A stretch of DNA of 9,826 nucleotides from Candidatus Gottesmanbacteria bacterium (GTDB lineage: Bacteria; Patescibacteriota; Microgenomatia; UBA10105; UBA927): positions 1-9,826 of the forward strand of contig JAPLWC010000020.1 of the NCBI GenBank assembly GCA_026396845.1. The letters run 5' to 3'. Position 1 is the first letter of the stretch. Each line of letters begins with the position of its first letter. The position numbers and the translations under genes were made by a program. Under the pieces are notes generated by a model, which saw only the letters and a list, made by a program, of their open reading frames with translations, was not told where the DNA came from and did no database searches. Below are positions 1 through 5,058 of the stretch, one piece after another.

Positions 1-1380
1 AATTTGTCGTGCGGGGGGAGTTGTCGGTTTCGGTTTATGTAGGAACTGCGAACCAATAAATGAAGCCTGATAACCCAATTGAAACACCTGGCCGGCACCT
101 GAGCCTATTGGGCCGAAAATGGCGCCGGGGCCGGCATTGACAGGAGCTTTGGCTTTGAGCGCTTCCTTGATGGAATTGGCAATACCCGGAATAGCGAAGA
201 GTATACCTAACCCGATAATCCCGATCCATCCCGACGTGCCGCCGCTTGAGAGGAGCGGCGGGGTCCAGACCCGGGCGGTATTATTGTTAAACTTGGCCAG
301 CATAGTGCCGACCATGAGCATTGCGGCGGTTACAGGAAATACGGCGACATTGGCAAATAAATTTTTAAACCACGAAGAAAAGCCGGTGCTTCCCGGGAAC
401 GCTTCGGTCAGAATCTGCAGCGGGCCGACAAAAAGGCTGATAAGAATTTGGATATAAGCACCGACCAGCAGAAACAAAATGCGGATCCATGCTATGAGCA
501 GTGCAATTGCGACAATTACCGCTATGAGTAAACCCGGCACGTTCCAAAATATAAATGCCTGCGCGAGAGAGCTGGTGCCTAAGCCGACACTCCACGCAAG
601 GAGACTTGTAATATCGTTGACAGCACTTAATCCTCCGCCGAACACCATGGCGAATAGGCTCCAGATTCCTCCGTTCATATATTTTGTCGCAGTATCCGCC
701 CCCAGGGCGCCATTACTAACGGGAATAAGAAGCGATGCGATCAGTGCGATTGTAAGATACATAAGATCGATCATAAATCCGACAATAGCATAGGAGAAGG
801 TGATAAGAATCAGGGTGATGACTATTTTGGGTAACGCATTTTGGACGGTGACGACGGTTTTCGGGTCGATTTTTTTCCGTAACATGACCATAAAACCGAT
901 AACAACCATGACGACGGCCAAGAGGGCATATGCAATATTGCGGAATCCTTTCCAGAGGGGAAGAAGAACCGACAGCCCGCTGAATCCAATTCCCTGGGCG
1001 TTGACCTGCCGCGGTATGAATCCGAGTGTTTGCCCCGTGTCTTTTATCCAAAGTGCCAGATCTGCAGGGGGATTGGCGTACATGGCGATTACTGCGTTTC
1101 CCATATACGCGATCGCGCTTTTTTTATAGTAAAATCCGCTTTCGGGGTTTGAACTGCAGCCGGTAATCATGCATGTGGCGGTGTTCATGTACGATGCCTG
1201 GGTATTGACGGTATAAACCTCTTTGCTCATTTGCCCGTCTTTGGTTTTTTTGTCCACAATCGCACCAAATTCTTCGGCGTTCGGCATCGGATTGAATGTT
1301 GGGACCTGTGCATGCGCGGCCGGCACAAAGACCCAGCCGACGAGAATAAAGATAACAAACAAAAGCGCTGCACGCCTCAT
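1..1380 (-). CDS. VirB6/TrbL-like polytopic T4SS inner-membrane protein (3' end beyond window)
   Basis: An uninterrupted reading frame of 460 codons runs from the ATG at 1380-1378 to the left edge, so the C-terminus is missing. Residues 1-24 form a signal peptide (RR, then a hydrophobic stretch, ending AHA before Gln25). An extracytoplasmic segment follows with Cys70 and Cys75. Hydrophobic helices lie near 147-167, 185-205, 207-221, 240-265, 282-325 (probably two), 343-362 and 384-400. A Gly/Pro/Ala-rich tail starts at about 410. A signal peptide plus many helices, next to VirB2-like pilins, fits the VirB6/TrbL family, which forms the inner-membrane base of type IV secretion channels. The family call rests on topology and neighbours because no catalytic motif exists to confirm it. 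No Shine-Dalgarno precedes the ATG. The next pilin gene lies upstream on the same strand, separated by an opposite-strand antitoxin gene. Confidence 0.72.
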   Translation of the reverse strand, partial: MRRAALLFVIFILVGWVFVPAAHAQVPTFNPMPNAEEFGAIVDKKTKDGQMSKEVYTVNTQASYMNTATCMITGCSSNPESGFYYKKSAIAYMGNAVIAMYANPPADLALWIKDTGQTLGFIPRQVNAQGIGFSGLSVLLPLWKGFRNIAYALLAVVMVVIGFMVMLRKKIDPKTVVTVQNALPKIVITLILITFSYAIVGFMIDLMYLTIALIASLLIPVSNGALGADTATKYMNGGIWSLFAMVFGGGLSAVNDITSLLAWSVGLGTSSLAQAFIFWNVPGLLIAVIVAIALLIAWIRILFLLVGAYIQILISLFVGPLQILTEAFPGSTGFSSWFKNLFANVAVFPVTAAMLMVGTMLAKFNNNTARVWTPPLLSSGGTSGWIGIIGLGILFAIPGIANSIKEALKAKAPVNAGPGAIFGPIGSGAGQVFQLGYQASFIGSQFLHKPKPTTPPARQI

Positions 1381-1386
1381 GATTTT

Positions 1387-1415
1387 AGTATGCAGGAAAT
1401 AAGGGTGTCGGTCAA
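1387..1415 (-). promoter_or_regulatory. Putative promoter of the virB6-like gene, possibly giving a leaderless mRNA
   Basis: On the minus strand TTGACC (1415-1410) is followed after 17 bases by CATACT (1392-1387), matching the sigma-70 consensus at 5/6 and 4/6. Transcription would begin about seven bases downstream, at or next to the A of the ATG at 1380. That agrees with the absence of a Shine-Dalgarno sequence. This is inferred from motif matches only. The alternative is read-through from the pilin genes. Confidence 0.35.
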
Positions 1416-1439
1416 TACACCTGGTTATGACTAGGGGCG

Positions 1440-1468
1440 TTGACAAATGTAAGACAATGTGTTACATC
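1440..1468 (+). promoter_or_regulatory. Promoter and likely operator of the CopG-type antitoxin gene
   Basis: A consensus -35 TTGACA (1440-1445) is followed after 17 bases by a weak -10 TACATC (1463-1468). A perfect inverted repeat, ATGTAA (1447-1452) and TTACAT (1462-1467), fills the spacer and overlaps the -10. The pentamer GACAA also occurs twice in direct orientation (1442-1446, 1453-1457). Ribbon-helix-helix antitoxins typically repress their own promoter through short repeats of this kind, so this is the probable autoregulatory site. The gene has a strong ribosome binding site, AAGGAGG, at 1490-1496. Confidence 0.5.
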
Positions 1469-1506
1469 CATAAGATGGAGCAAGAAAGAAAGGAGGAAAT
1501 ATTTAT

Positions 1507-1791
1507 ATGAAAAAAATACGTAATACCAAGGGCTATCGACCAAAACCAATCCCGCCATTTAAAACATTAGATGAAGAGGCGGAGTTTTGGGATACCCATG
1601 ACACATCAGAATTTGGGAAAGTGCCACTTTTAGAGCTTCCTCTTTTAGAAACAGAAAAAGAGGAATCACTGACGCTTCGGTTGCAAAAAACGGTAAAATC
1701 CAAACTCACGCGTGTGGCCCGGGCCAAAGGAGTGAATGTGGGAACGTTGACGCGCATGTGGCTTATCGAGCGATTATCGCAGGTGGCGTAA
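1507..1791 (+). CDS. CopG/BrnA-type antitoxin, ribbon-helix-helix protein, without visible toxin
   Basis: This 94-residue basic protein contains IPPFKTLDEEAEFWDTHD at residues 15-32. The 'F-x-EEAEFWDTHD' signature is typical of the CopG antitoxin family (BrnA-like), in which it contacts the toxin. Residues 54-92 (LTLRLQK, then a basic helix, then GTLTRMWLIERL) fit a ribbon-helix-helix DNA-binding half that would dimerise on operator DNA. The ATG is set by AAGGAGG at 1490-1496, ten bases upstream. No BrnT-like toxin precedes it (only 126 bases separate it from virB6), and the downstream side is the convergent end of a pilin gene three bases away. It is therefore an orphan antitoxin or a repurposed regulator. 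It lies antisense between the pilins and virB6, and its product could regulate nearby promoters. That regulatory role is inference. Confidence 0.75.
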   Translation: MKKIRNTKGYRPKPIPPFKTLDEEAEFWDTHDTSEFGKVPLLELPLLETEKEESLTLRLQKTVKSKLTRVARAKGVNVGTLTRMWLIERLSQVA

Positions 1792-1794
1792 GAA

Positions 1795-2133
1795 TTATTG
1801 TGTGGGTATCGTAAATTGGGTGACGTCGACACCTGTAAACAATTGAATCGTGCGTAAAATAAGATATGCAACCACAATAACGACAACACCGGTAATGGCA
1901 GCGGTGAGCGTGCCGCGGGCTTTCTCGAGTTTTTTCTGGTCTCCGCCGGAGAATAAGAATCCGTACCCGCCGATGATGAGCATGATAAAGAGTGCAACGC
2001 CCACAAGCGCTGTGAGTGCGACCACGACGTTGGCGAACAAAGGCTCGAGACACCCGATAGTAGCGACACCCTTTGCTTCAGAAATACCTGGCGCCCCGCA
2101 GTTTGGGTTGGAAAACCAATCTAATACTGCCAT
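1795..2133 (-). CDS. VirB2/TrbC-like T4SS pilin, paralog 1 (nearest virB6)
   Basis: This 112-residue protein has the core shared by all six pilin genes of the locus: a first membrane helix (about 34-56), the turn IIGGYGFLFSGGDQKKLEKAR, and a second helix (about 75-95). Such two-helix hairpins with a GG...GGD...A-R loop match the T4SS pilin family that is abundant in CPR bacteria and related to VirB2/TrbC. The subunits would sit in the membrane and assemble into a pilus or the channel of a secretion or DNA-uptake machine. Two cysteines in the N-terminal part (12 and 28) are not obvious in the other five copies and might form a disulfide. There is no Shine-Dalgarno. The end is convergent with the antitoxin gene, three bases away, with no terminator between. 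Confidence 0.75.
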   Translation of the reverse strand: MAVLDWFSNPNCGAPGISEAKGVATIGCLEPLFANVVVALTALVGVALFIMLIIGGYGFLFSGGDQKKLEKARGTLTAAITGVVVIVVAYLILRTIQLFTGVDVTQFTIPTQ

Positions 2134-2139
2134 AGGAAC

Positions 2140-2168
2140 ATTATTGCGCAGATTACGTTAGTAGGCAA
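2140..2168 (-). promoter_or_regulatory. Putative promoter directly upstream of pilin paralog 1
   Basis: On the minus strand TTGCCT (2168-2163) is followed after 17 bases by AATAAT (2145-2140, 5/6 to the -10 consensus). The predicted transcript start falls at about the ATG at 2133. As with virB6, there is no Shine-Dalgarno, so a leaderless transcript is possible. The -35 match is only 3/6. Confidence 0.3.
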
Positions 2169-2184
2169 GAGACAAGCCCGCGGT

Positions 2185-2523
2185 TTAGAACGGTGATGGC
2201 ACCGTGAATGAGGAGCCGATGATGGTTATGCCCAGGAAGTTCTGGACGAGAATCATAACAGCCCACGCGGCTCCGACGATAATAAGTCCGACGATAGCAT
2301 GGGTAATTTTATTGCGGGCCGATTCCATGCCGGCCTTATCGCCGCCGGACGTGATCCATTGAATGCCGCCCAGGATAAGAAAGAAGAACGCCATGAGCGC
2401 GGCAAGGATAAGCATGAGACCGACGAGAGCACTGATAAGCGTACCAATATTAGTTATCTTGACGTTTTCCGGTGGTGGAATATTAATTGATGCTTGTGCG
2501 TAGACTTGTTGAACTAAATTCAT
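2185..2523 (-). CDS. VirB2/TrbC-like T4SS pilin, paralog 2
   Basis: This 112-residue protein has an N-terminal segment ending in Pro-rich IPPPENV, a first helix at about 28-52, the loop LGGIQWITSGGDKAGMESAR, a second helix at about 72-95 and a short hydrophobic tail. It closely resembles paralog 3 across the loop (GGIQWIT-GGDK). The start is well supported: AAGGAGG (2534-2528) lies four bases before the ATG, the only strong Shine-Dalgarno in the pilin array. The role is inferred to be that of a structural pilin or channel subunit. A gap of 93 bases to the upstream pilin, carrying a consensus -10, suggests it can be transcribed separately. Confidence 0.77.
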   Translation of the reverse strand: MNLVQQVYAQASINIPPPENVKITNIGTLISALVGLMLILAALMAFFFLILGGIQWITSGGDKAGMESARNKITHAIVGLIIVGAAWAVMILVQNFLGITIIGSSFTVPSPF

Positions 2524-2550
2524 AATTCCTCCTTATAACGACCGTTTTCT

Positions 2551-2579
2551 ATTATATCCTTGCTCTCATTGTTGCGCAA
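2551..2579 (-). promoter_or_regulatory. Internal promoter upstream of pilin paralog 2
   Basis: A perfect TATAAT lies on the minus strand at 2556-2551. Seventeen bases upstream is TTGCGC (2579-2574), a 3/6 match to -35. The -35 sits within a perfect 10-bp palindrome GTTGCGCAAC (2571-2580) that could be a regulator site. The transcript would start near 2544 and carry the AAGGAGG ribosome binding site of paralog 2. A second TTGACA (2596-2591) is too far from the -10 to pair with it. Confidence 0.5.
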
Positions 2580-2598
2580 CCGTCTTCGGTTTGTCAAC

Positions 2599-2614
2599 CC
2601 CGAGACTTCGCGGG
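2599..2614. repeat. Short GC-rich imperfect inverted repeat after pilin paralog 3
   Basis: The arms CCCGAGA (2599-2605) and TCGCGGG (2608-2614) pair with one mismatch around a two-base centre, just beyond the TAG stop of paralog 3. On the minus strand no T-run follows, so it is not a classic terminator. Its TCCCG...CGGG pattern resembles the hairpin at 4046-4067, and both could be members of a dispersed palindrome family. Confidence 0.3.
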
Positions 2615-2616
2615 AC

Positions 2617-2973
2617 CTATTGATTAAAGCTCGGGATGGTAAGGTTTGTGATCTCTATGCCGAAAAATTGCCCGACGAGCGTCATGACGGCATAGGTTGC
2701 TGCCACGATAACTAATCCCATAATGGCGTTGGTGATGCCGGTCCGTGCTTTTTCAAGCGCCTGTTTGTCTCCGCCCGCCGTAATCCATTGTATGCCGCCG
2801 ATAATAAGCTGCATGAACGTCAGTAAAAATCCTGCGATAAAAAGCGCGCCGACCAAATTACTGATAAGTTTTCCCAGCGACGCGCCGCCTTGGTTGACGT
2901 CGGGGTTTGATCCGCCGCCCAAAGAAGGGGGTAAGACGGGATTTGTAATTTGGGCAAGTGTGTGCAATGTCAT
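2617..2973 (-). CDS. VirB2/TrbC-like T4SS pilin, paralog 3
   Basis: This 118-residue protein has a Gly/Asn-rich N-terminal part (residues 13-33, PVLPPSLGGGSNPDVNQGG), a first helix at about 34-58, the loop IIGGIQWITAGGDKQALEKAR, and a second helix at about 79-103 ending near QFFGIEI. It is the best match in the array to the shared pilin core. Its ATG overlaps the TGA stop of paralog 4 by four bases (ATGA at 2970-2973). Translation is thus probably coupled, which explains the lack of a Shine-Dalgarno. It ends in TAG. It is a structural subunit by analogy with VirB2 and shows no enzymatic motif. Confidence 0.78.
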   Translation of the reverse strand: MTLHTLAQITNPVLPPSLGGGSNPDVNQGGASLGKLISNLVGALFIAGFLLTFMQLIIGGIQWITAGGDKQALEKARTGITNAIMGLVIVAATYAVMTLVGQFFGIEITNLTIPSFNQ

Positions 2974-3362
2974 AGGTTATTTAGTTGTAATTGGTCGATA
3001 ATTTTTCCTGGATTGCCGACGAGAATATCATACCCGAAGAATTGGCCGACAACTGCAAGGATAATCCATGCTGCAATGACGATTACGAGTCCGAAAAACC
3101 CGTTCATAATCCGTTGTCTGGCAGTCGTGAGTTTTTTGGTGTCGCCTGCGCTTGAGATCCACTCATATCCGCCGAACAAAAGCTGAAACATAAACCAAAT
3201 ACTGCTGAGAATTGTCATAAATCCGACAATTGCCGAGATGGCCCAGGTCACTTTTTGCAGGGCAAGCGTCCCTTCGGTCCCGAAGTCTATAAGGCCAAAC
3301 GGGCCTAATCCGGCTCCTCGGATAGGTTTAAGTGGCACTTCTGTTAGTGCAAGTAATTTCAT
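2970..3362 (-). CDS. VirB2/TrbC-like T4SS pilin, paralog 4
   Basis: At 130 residues this is the longest pilin of the array. An N-terminal segment of about 35 residues precedes a long first helix (about 40-66). The loop LFGGYEWISSAGDTKKLTTAR, a second helix (about 88-110, GFFGLVIVIAAWIILAVVGQFFG) and a polar tail of about 20 residues follow. The loop keeps GG and GD, but one Gly of the GGD motif is Ala (SAGD). The gene begins four bases after the stop of paralog 5 and overlaps paralog 3 by four bases, so it belongs to one translationally coupled unit. The TGA stop shows that UGA is a stop codon in this genome. Function as a pilus or channel subunit is inferred from the family. Confidence 0.76.
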   Translation of the reverse strand: MKLLALTEVPLKPIRGAGLGPFGLIDFGTEGTLALQKVTWAISAIVGFMTILSSIWFMFQLLFGGYEWISSAGDTKKLTTARQRIMNGFFGLVIVIAAWIILAVVGQFFGYDILVGNPGKIIDQLQLNNL

Positions 3363-3365
3363 GTA

Positions 3366-3707
3366 TTATGGTCCGTATATCTTCGGATTTAGAATAAATC
3401 CGGCGTTACCAAACAAGAGATATCCAAAGAGCGCGGCAAGGGCAAACGACCCGACGACAAGGATGAGCCCCATGAGTGACTGCCAGATTTTTCCCCACGC
3501 CTTTTCTATTGCTTTTGAGTCGCCGCCGGCTCCCATGAATTGAAATCCGGCAAGGATGAGATTGATGAACGCAAACATGCCTGCAGCCACAAATACCAGC
3601 CGAAGAATATTGGTTAAAAACAGGATAAGTCCTCCGCTGGCAATGCCCTGATATGCCGGCGGGAGGGGATTTGCAACCGTTCCGACAATATCCGTTACAT
3701 TATTCAT
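3366..3707 (-). CDS. VirB2/TrbC-like T4SS pilin, paralog 5
   Basis: This 113-residue protein has a first helix at about 25-50, the loop ILAGFQFMGAGGDSKAIEKAW and a second helix at about 75-100, then LLFGNAGFILNPKIYGP. It diverges from the others by AG in place of GG before the loop and by Trp instead of Arg after it, but the GGD...A core is intact. Its ATG is two bases after the stop of paralog 6 and three bases separate its end from paralog 4, so it is an internal gene of a tight operon. There is no Shine-Dalgarno. The divergence suggests a distinct structural role rather than a recent duplicate. Confidence 0.74.
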   Translation of the reverse strand: MNNVTDIVGTVANPLPPAYQGIASGGLILFLTNILRLVFVAAGMFAFINLILAGFQFMGAGGDSKAIEKAWGKIWQSLMGLILVVGSFALAALFGYLLFGNAGFILNPKIYGP

Positions 3708-3709
3708 AG

Positions 3710-4039
3710 TTATTTCAGCCCGACTATTTGTTGTAGTTCGGGAACGCCCGTTATGGTGGCGATAACCTGGACAATAAGCACGGACAAGACGATGATAAGA
3801 AGCCCCATAACTGCGCCCGTCACTGCCTTTTTGCTTTGTTCGAGCTTTTTGGTATCACCCGATCCTGCTCCCACTATAACGCCCAGTCCCCCAATAATCA
3901 ATAAAACAAAGCTGATAATTCCCGCGAACACGACGGCGTTTTTCACGACGATACTAACTATCGCGCCGAAAGTGGGAAAGGTTGCGGCGGGAGCAAAGAC
4001 ATTTGGGTCACCAATATTGACAGCGAATATTTGATGCAT
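3710..4039 (-). CDS. VirB2/TrbC-like T4SS pilin, paralog 6 (first gene of the array)
   Basis: This protein has 109 residues from the ATG at 4039. A TTG at 4072 would add 11 residues (SSRRFRRDPI) that are the translation of a palindrome and look non-coding, so ATG 4039 is preferred. The first helix spans about 27-50. The loop IIGGLGVIVGAGSGDTKKLEQSK is two residues longer than in the other copies (GAGSGD), and the second helix spans about 74-98. It is the promoter-proximal gene of the unit 6-5-4-3, which has gaps of 2, 3 and -4 bases. A perfect 9-bp hairpin ends six bases before the ATG and no Shine-Dalgarno is present, so initiation could be structure-dependent. Confidence 0.74.
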   Translation of the reverse strand: MHQIFAVNIGDPNVFAPAATFPTFGAIVSIVVKNAVVFAGIISFVLLIIGGLGVIVGAGSGDTKKLEQSKKAVTGAVMGLLIIVLSVLIVQVIATITGVPELQQIVGLK

Positions 4040-4045
4040 AATGGG

Positions 4046-4067
4046 ATCCCGACGGAAGCGTCGGGAT
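4046..4067. repeat. Perfect 9-bp hairpin at the start of the pilin array
   Basis: ATCCCGACG (4046-4054) and CGTCGGGAT (4059-4067) pair perfectly around the tetraloop GAAG. In the pilin mRNA it would lie in the leader and end six bases before the AUG of paralog 6. It could gate translation, protect the 5' end, or be a copy of a dispersed GC-rich palindrome of the kind common in CPR genomes. No T-run follows on either strand, so a terminator is unlikely. Confidence 0.6.
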
Positions 4068-4117
4068 GACAATAGCCTTAATTATTTTAGTTTAGAGTAA
4101 TTTGATGGCTATTGTCA
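4067..4117. repeat. 11-bp perfect inverted repeat across the divergent promoter region
   Basis: TGACAATAGCC (4067-4077) is repeated exactly in inverted form as GGCTATTGTCA (4107-4117), with 29 bases between. The right arm contains part of the pilin -35 and lies in the spacer of the sigma-factor promoter. The left arm lies just downstream of the predicted pilin transcript start. This placement fits a two-site operator that could act by looping, although an mRNA stem is also possible. Confidence 0.55.
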
Positions 4118-4118
4118 A
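4089..4118 (-). promoter_or_regulatory. Promoter of the pilin operon
   Basis: On the minus strand a consensus TTGACA (4118-4113) is followed after 18 bases by TAAACT (4094-4089, 4/6). Transcription would start near 4082 and give a leader of about 43 bases containing the hairpin at 4046-4067. The -35 overlaps one arm of the 11-bp inverted repeat. Confidence 0.5.
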
Positions 4119-4131
4119 TTTATGATATAGT
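4102..4131 (+). promoter_or_regulatory. Promoter of the ECF sigma factor gene
   Basis: TTGATG (4102-4107, 4/6) is followed after 18 bases by TATAGT (4126-4131, 5/6). The start of transcription would be near 4138, about nine bases before the ATG at 4147. A small inverted repeat, TATGA/TCATA (4121-4125, 4131-4135), surrounds the -10. The promoter overlaps the divergent pilin promoter and one arm of the 11-bp inverted repeat. Confidence 0.45.
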
Positions 4132-4146
4132 CATAGGTTGCCACCC

Positions 4147-4704
4147 ATGAATACTTCGGGATCAATCAGTGACAACCAAATCATATCCAAGATTCTTTCG
4201 CGGGATAGGAAAACGCTTCTTATGTTTTACCGCAGGTACGCGCCGAAACTTTCGCGCTTTATTGCCGGAAAGATCGGAAACCCGGCCGATGCAGAGGAGG
4301 TTTTGCAGGATACGCTCTATGCATTTTTGGAGGCCATCCGCGATTTTCAGGGACAGAGCACTGTCCAGACGTTTTTGTTTTCCATTTGCCAGCACAAAGT
4401 CATTGATTATTATCGGAGAAAGAAGCTGAAGCATGCAGTATTTTCCCAGATGCCGCAGCTTGAGGCGATTATCTCGCAGCTTTATAGCCCCGAAGAACAG
4501 TTGGATGCCGTCTTGGTGAAAGAGAAAATCCATGCGGTATTGGGGTGCTTGCTCCCGCGTCACCGGCAGATATTACAACTGAAATATCTTGACGGTTTAT
4601 CCGTAGAAGAAATTGCAAAACGATTGGCGATGACATTTAAGAGTGTAGAGTCCCAGCTCTTTCGGGCACGCAAGGCCTTTGTTGAGCATTTTATATCGAT
4701 TTAA
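4147..4704 (+). CDS. ECF-type RNA polymerase sigma factor
   Basis: This protein has 185 residues from ATG 4147. An in-frame TTG at 4138 lies at the predicted transcript start and is less likely. Region 2 spans about 23-93: the DPADAEEVLQD-like motif (here NPADAEEVLQDTLYAFLEAI, 45-64) binds the core polymerase, and TVQTFLFSICQHKVIDYYRRKK (72-93) would melt and read the -10. Region 4 spans about 127-178, with LPRHRQILQLKYLDGLSVEE followed by the helix-turn-helix that reads the -35. There is no region 1.1 or 3, and the length is usual for ECF sigma factors. The gene is divergent from the pilin operon and precedes two membrane-protein genes, so envelope stress or secretion genes are plausible targets. 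That link is inference. Confidence 0.88.
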   Translation: MNTSGSISDNQIISKILSRDRKTLLMFYRRYAPKLSRFIAGKIGNPADAEEVLQDTLYAFLEAIRDFQGQSTVQTFLFSICQHKVIDYYRRKKLKHAVFSQMPQLEAIISQLYSPEEQLDAVLVKEKIHAVLGCLLPRHRQILQLKYLDGLSVEEIAKRLAMTFKSVESQLFRARKAFVEHFISI

Positions 4705-4801
4705 TTTTTAATTTTCAATTTGAAATTTGAAATGAATTATTAATTTGAAAATTAAGAAAATAAAAATTGATTAAAAATTAAAAATTTCAAATTATAAATT
4801 T
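4705..4801 (+). repeat. AT-rich stop-to-start linker repeat, copy A
   Basis: The whole gap between the sigma factor stop and the next ATG is this element, with almost no G or C. It contains AATTAAGAAAATAAAAATTG at 4750-4769, identical in copies D and E. AATTTGAAATTT (4717-4728) and AAATTTCAAATT (4782-4793) form a perfect 12-bp inverted repeat near the ends. There is no Shine-Dalgarno before the downstream ATG. Confidence 0.85.
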
Positions 4802-5032
4802 ATGGTTAATACAACATATCAAAAATTTGTAAAGCGGTGGGAAGAGGTGACGGATCTGCCGCCGCAGACTGTCGGGCCCTTCACGCCTTTCTACAAAGCA
4901 ATTGTCCGGCGTATCAAAGTAATGCCCTGGCCGGCACTGGTTTTCTGTTCTCTGGTAGTAGTCATCGGATTGTATTTGCTTATCGGATCGGCAATCACCC
5001 TTGTAGTGTCACTACTTCAAAAAGGATTTTAA
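4802..5032 (+). CDS. Small single-span membrane protein of unknown function, downstream of the sigma factor
   Basis: This 76-residue protein has a charged N-terminal part (about 1-40, YQKFVKRWEEVTDLPP, then KAIVRRIKV) and one long hydrophobic stretch (43-73) starting at MPWPALVFCSLVVVIGLYLL. It probably has a cytoplasmic N-terminus and a C-terminus at or beyond the membrane. No family was recognised. A small membrane protein directly after an ECF sigma factor occupies the usual place of an anti-sigma factor, but the zinc-binding HxxxCxxC motif of common anti-sigma domains is absent and the cytoplasmic part is very short, so this role is only a hypothesis. The start follows the AT-rich linker with no Shine-Dalgarno. 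The next gene begins 26 bases downstream and is probably co-transcribed. Confidence 0.7.
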   Translation: MVNTTYQKFVKRWEEVTDLPPQTVGPFTPFYKAIVRRIKVMPWPALVFCSLVVVIGLYLLIGSAITLVVSLLQKGF

Positions 5033-5058
5033 CCCCCTATTACGACTAATACGAATAC

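Noticed and set aside
119..1129. Several plus-strand open frames of about 100 codons
   Set aside because: They lie antisense to the continuous 460-codon VirB6-like frame, which has a signal peptide and regular membrane helices.
1792..1794. A terminator between the convergent antitoxin and pilin genes
   Set aside because: Only three bases separate the stops and no hairpin with a T-run is visible on either strand.
1533..2069. A 178-codon open frame on the minus strand spanning the antitoxin gene and pilin paralog 1
   Set aside because: It is Ser/Cys/Arg-rich with no family features and overlaps two well-supported genes in other frames, so it is a shadow frame.
2970..2972. Possible UGA recoding (glycine), as in some CPR lineages
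   Set aside because: TGA ends pilin paralog 4 in a typical ATGA overlap with the next gene, and no gene needs read-through of an internal TGA.
4040..4072. An upstream TTG start for pilin paralog 6
   Set aside because: The extra residues are the translation of the palindrome at 4046-4067 and are unlike the N-termini of the other pilins.
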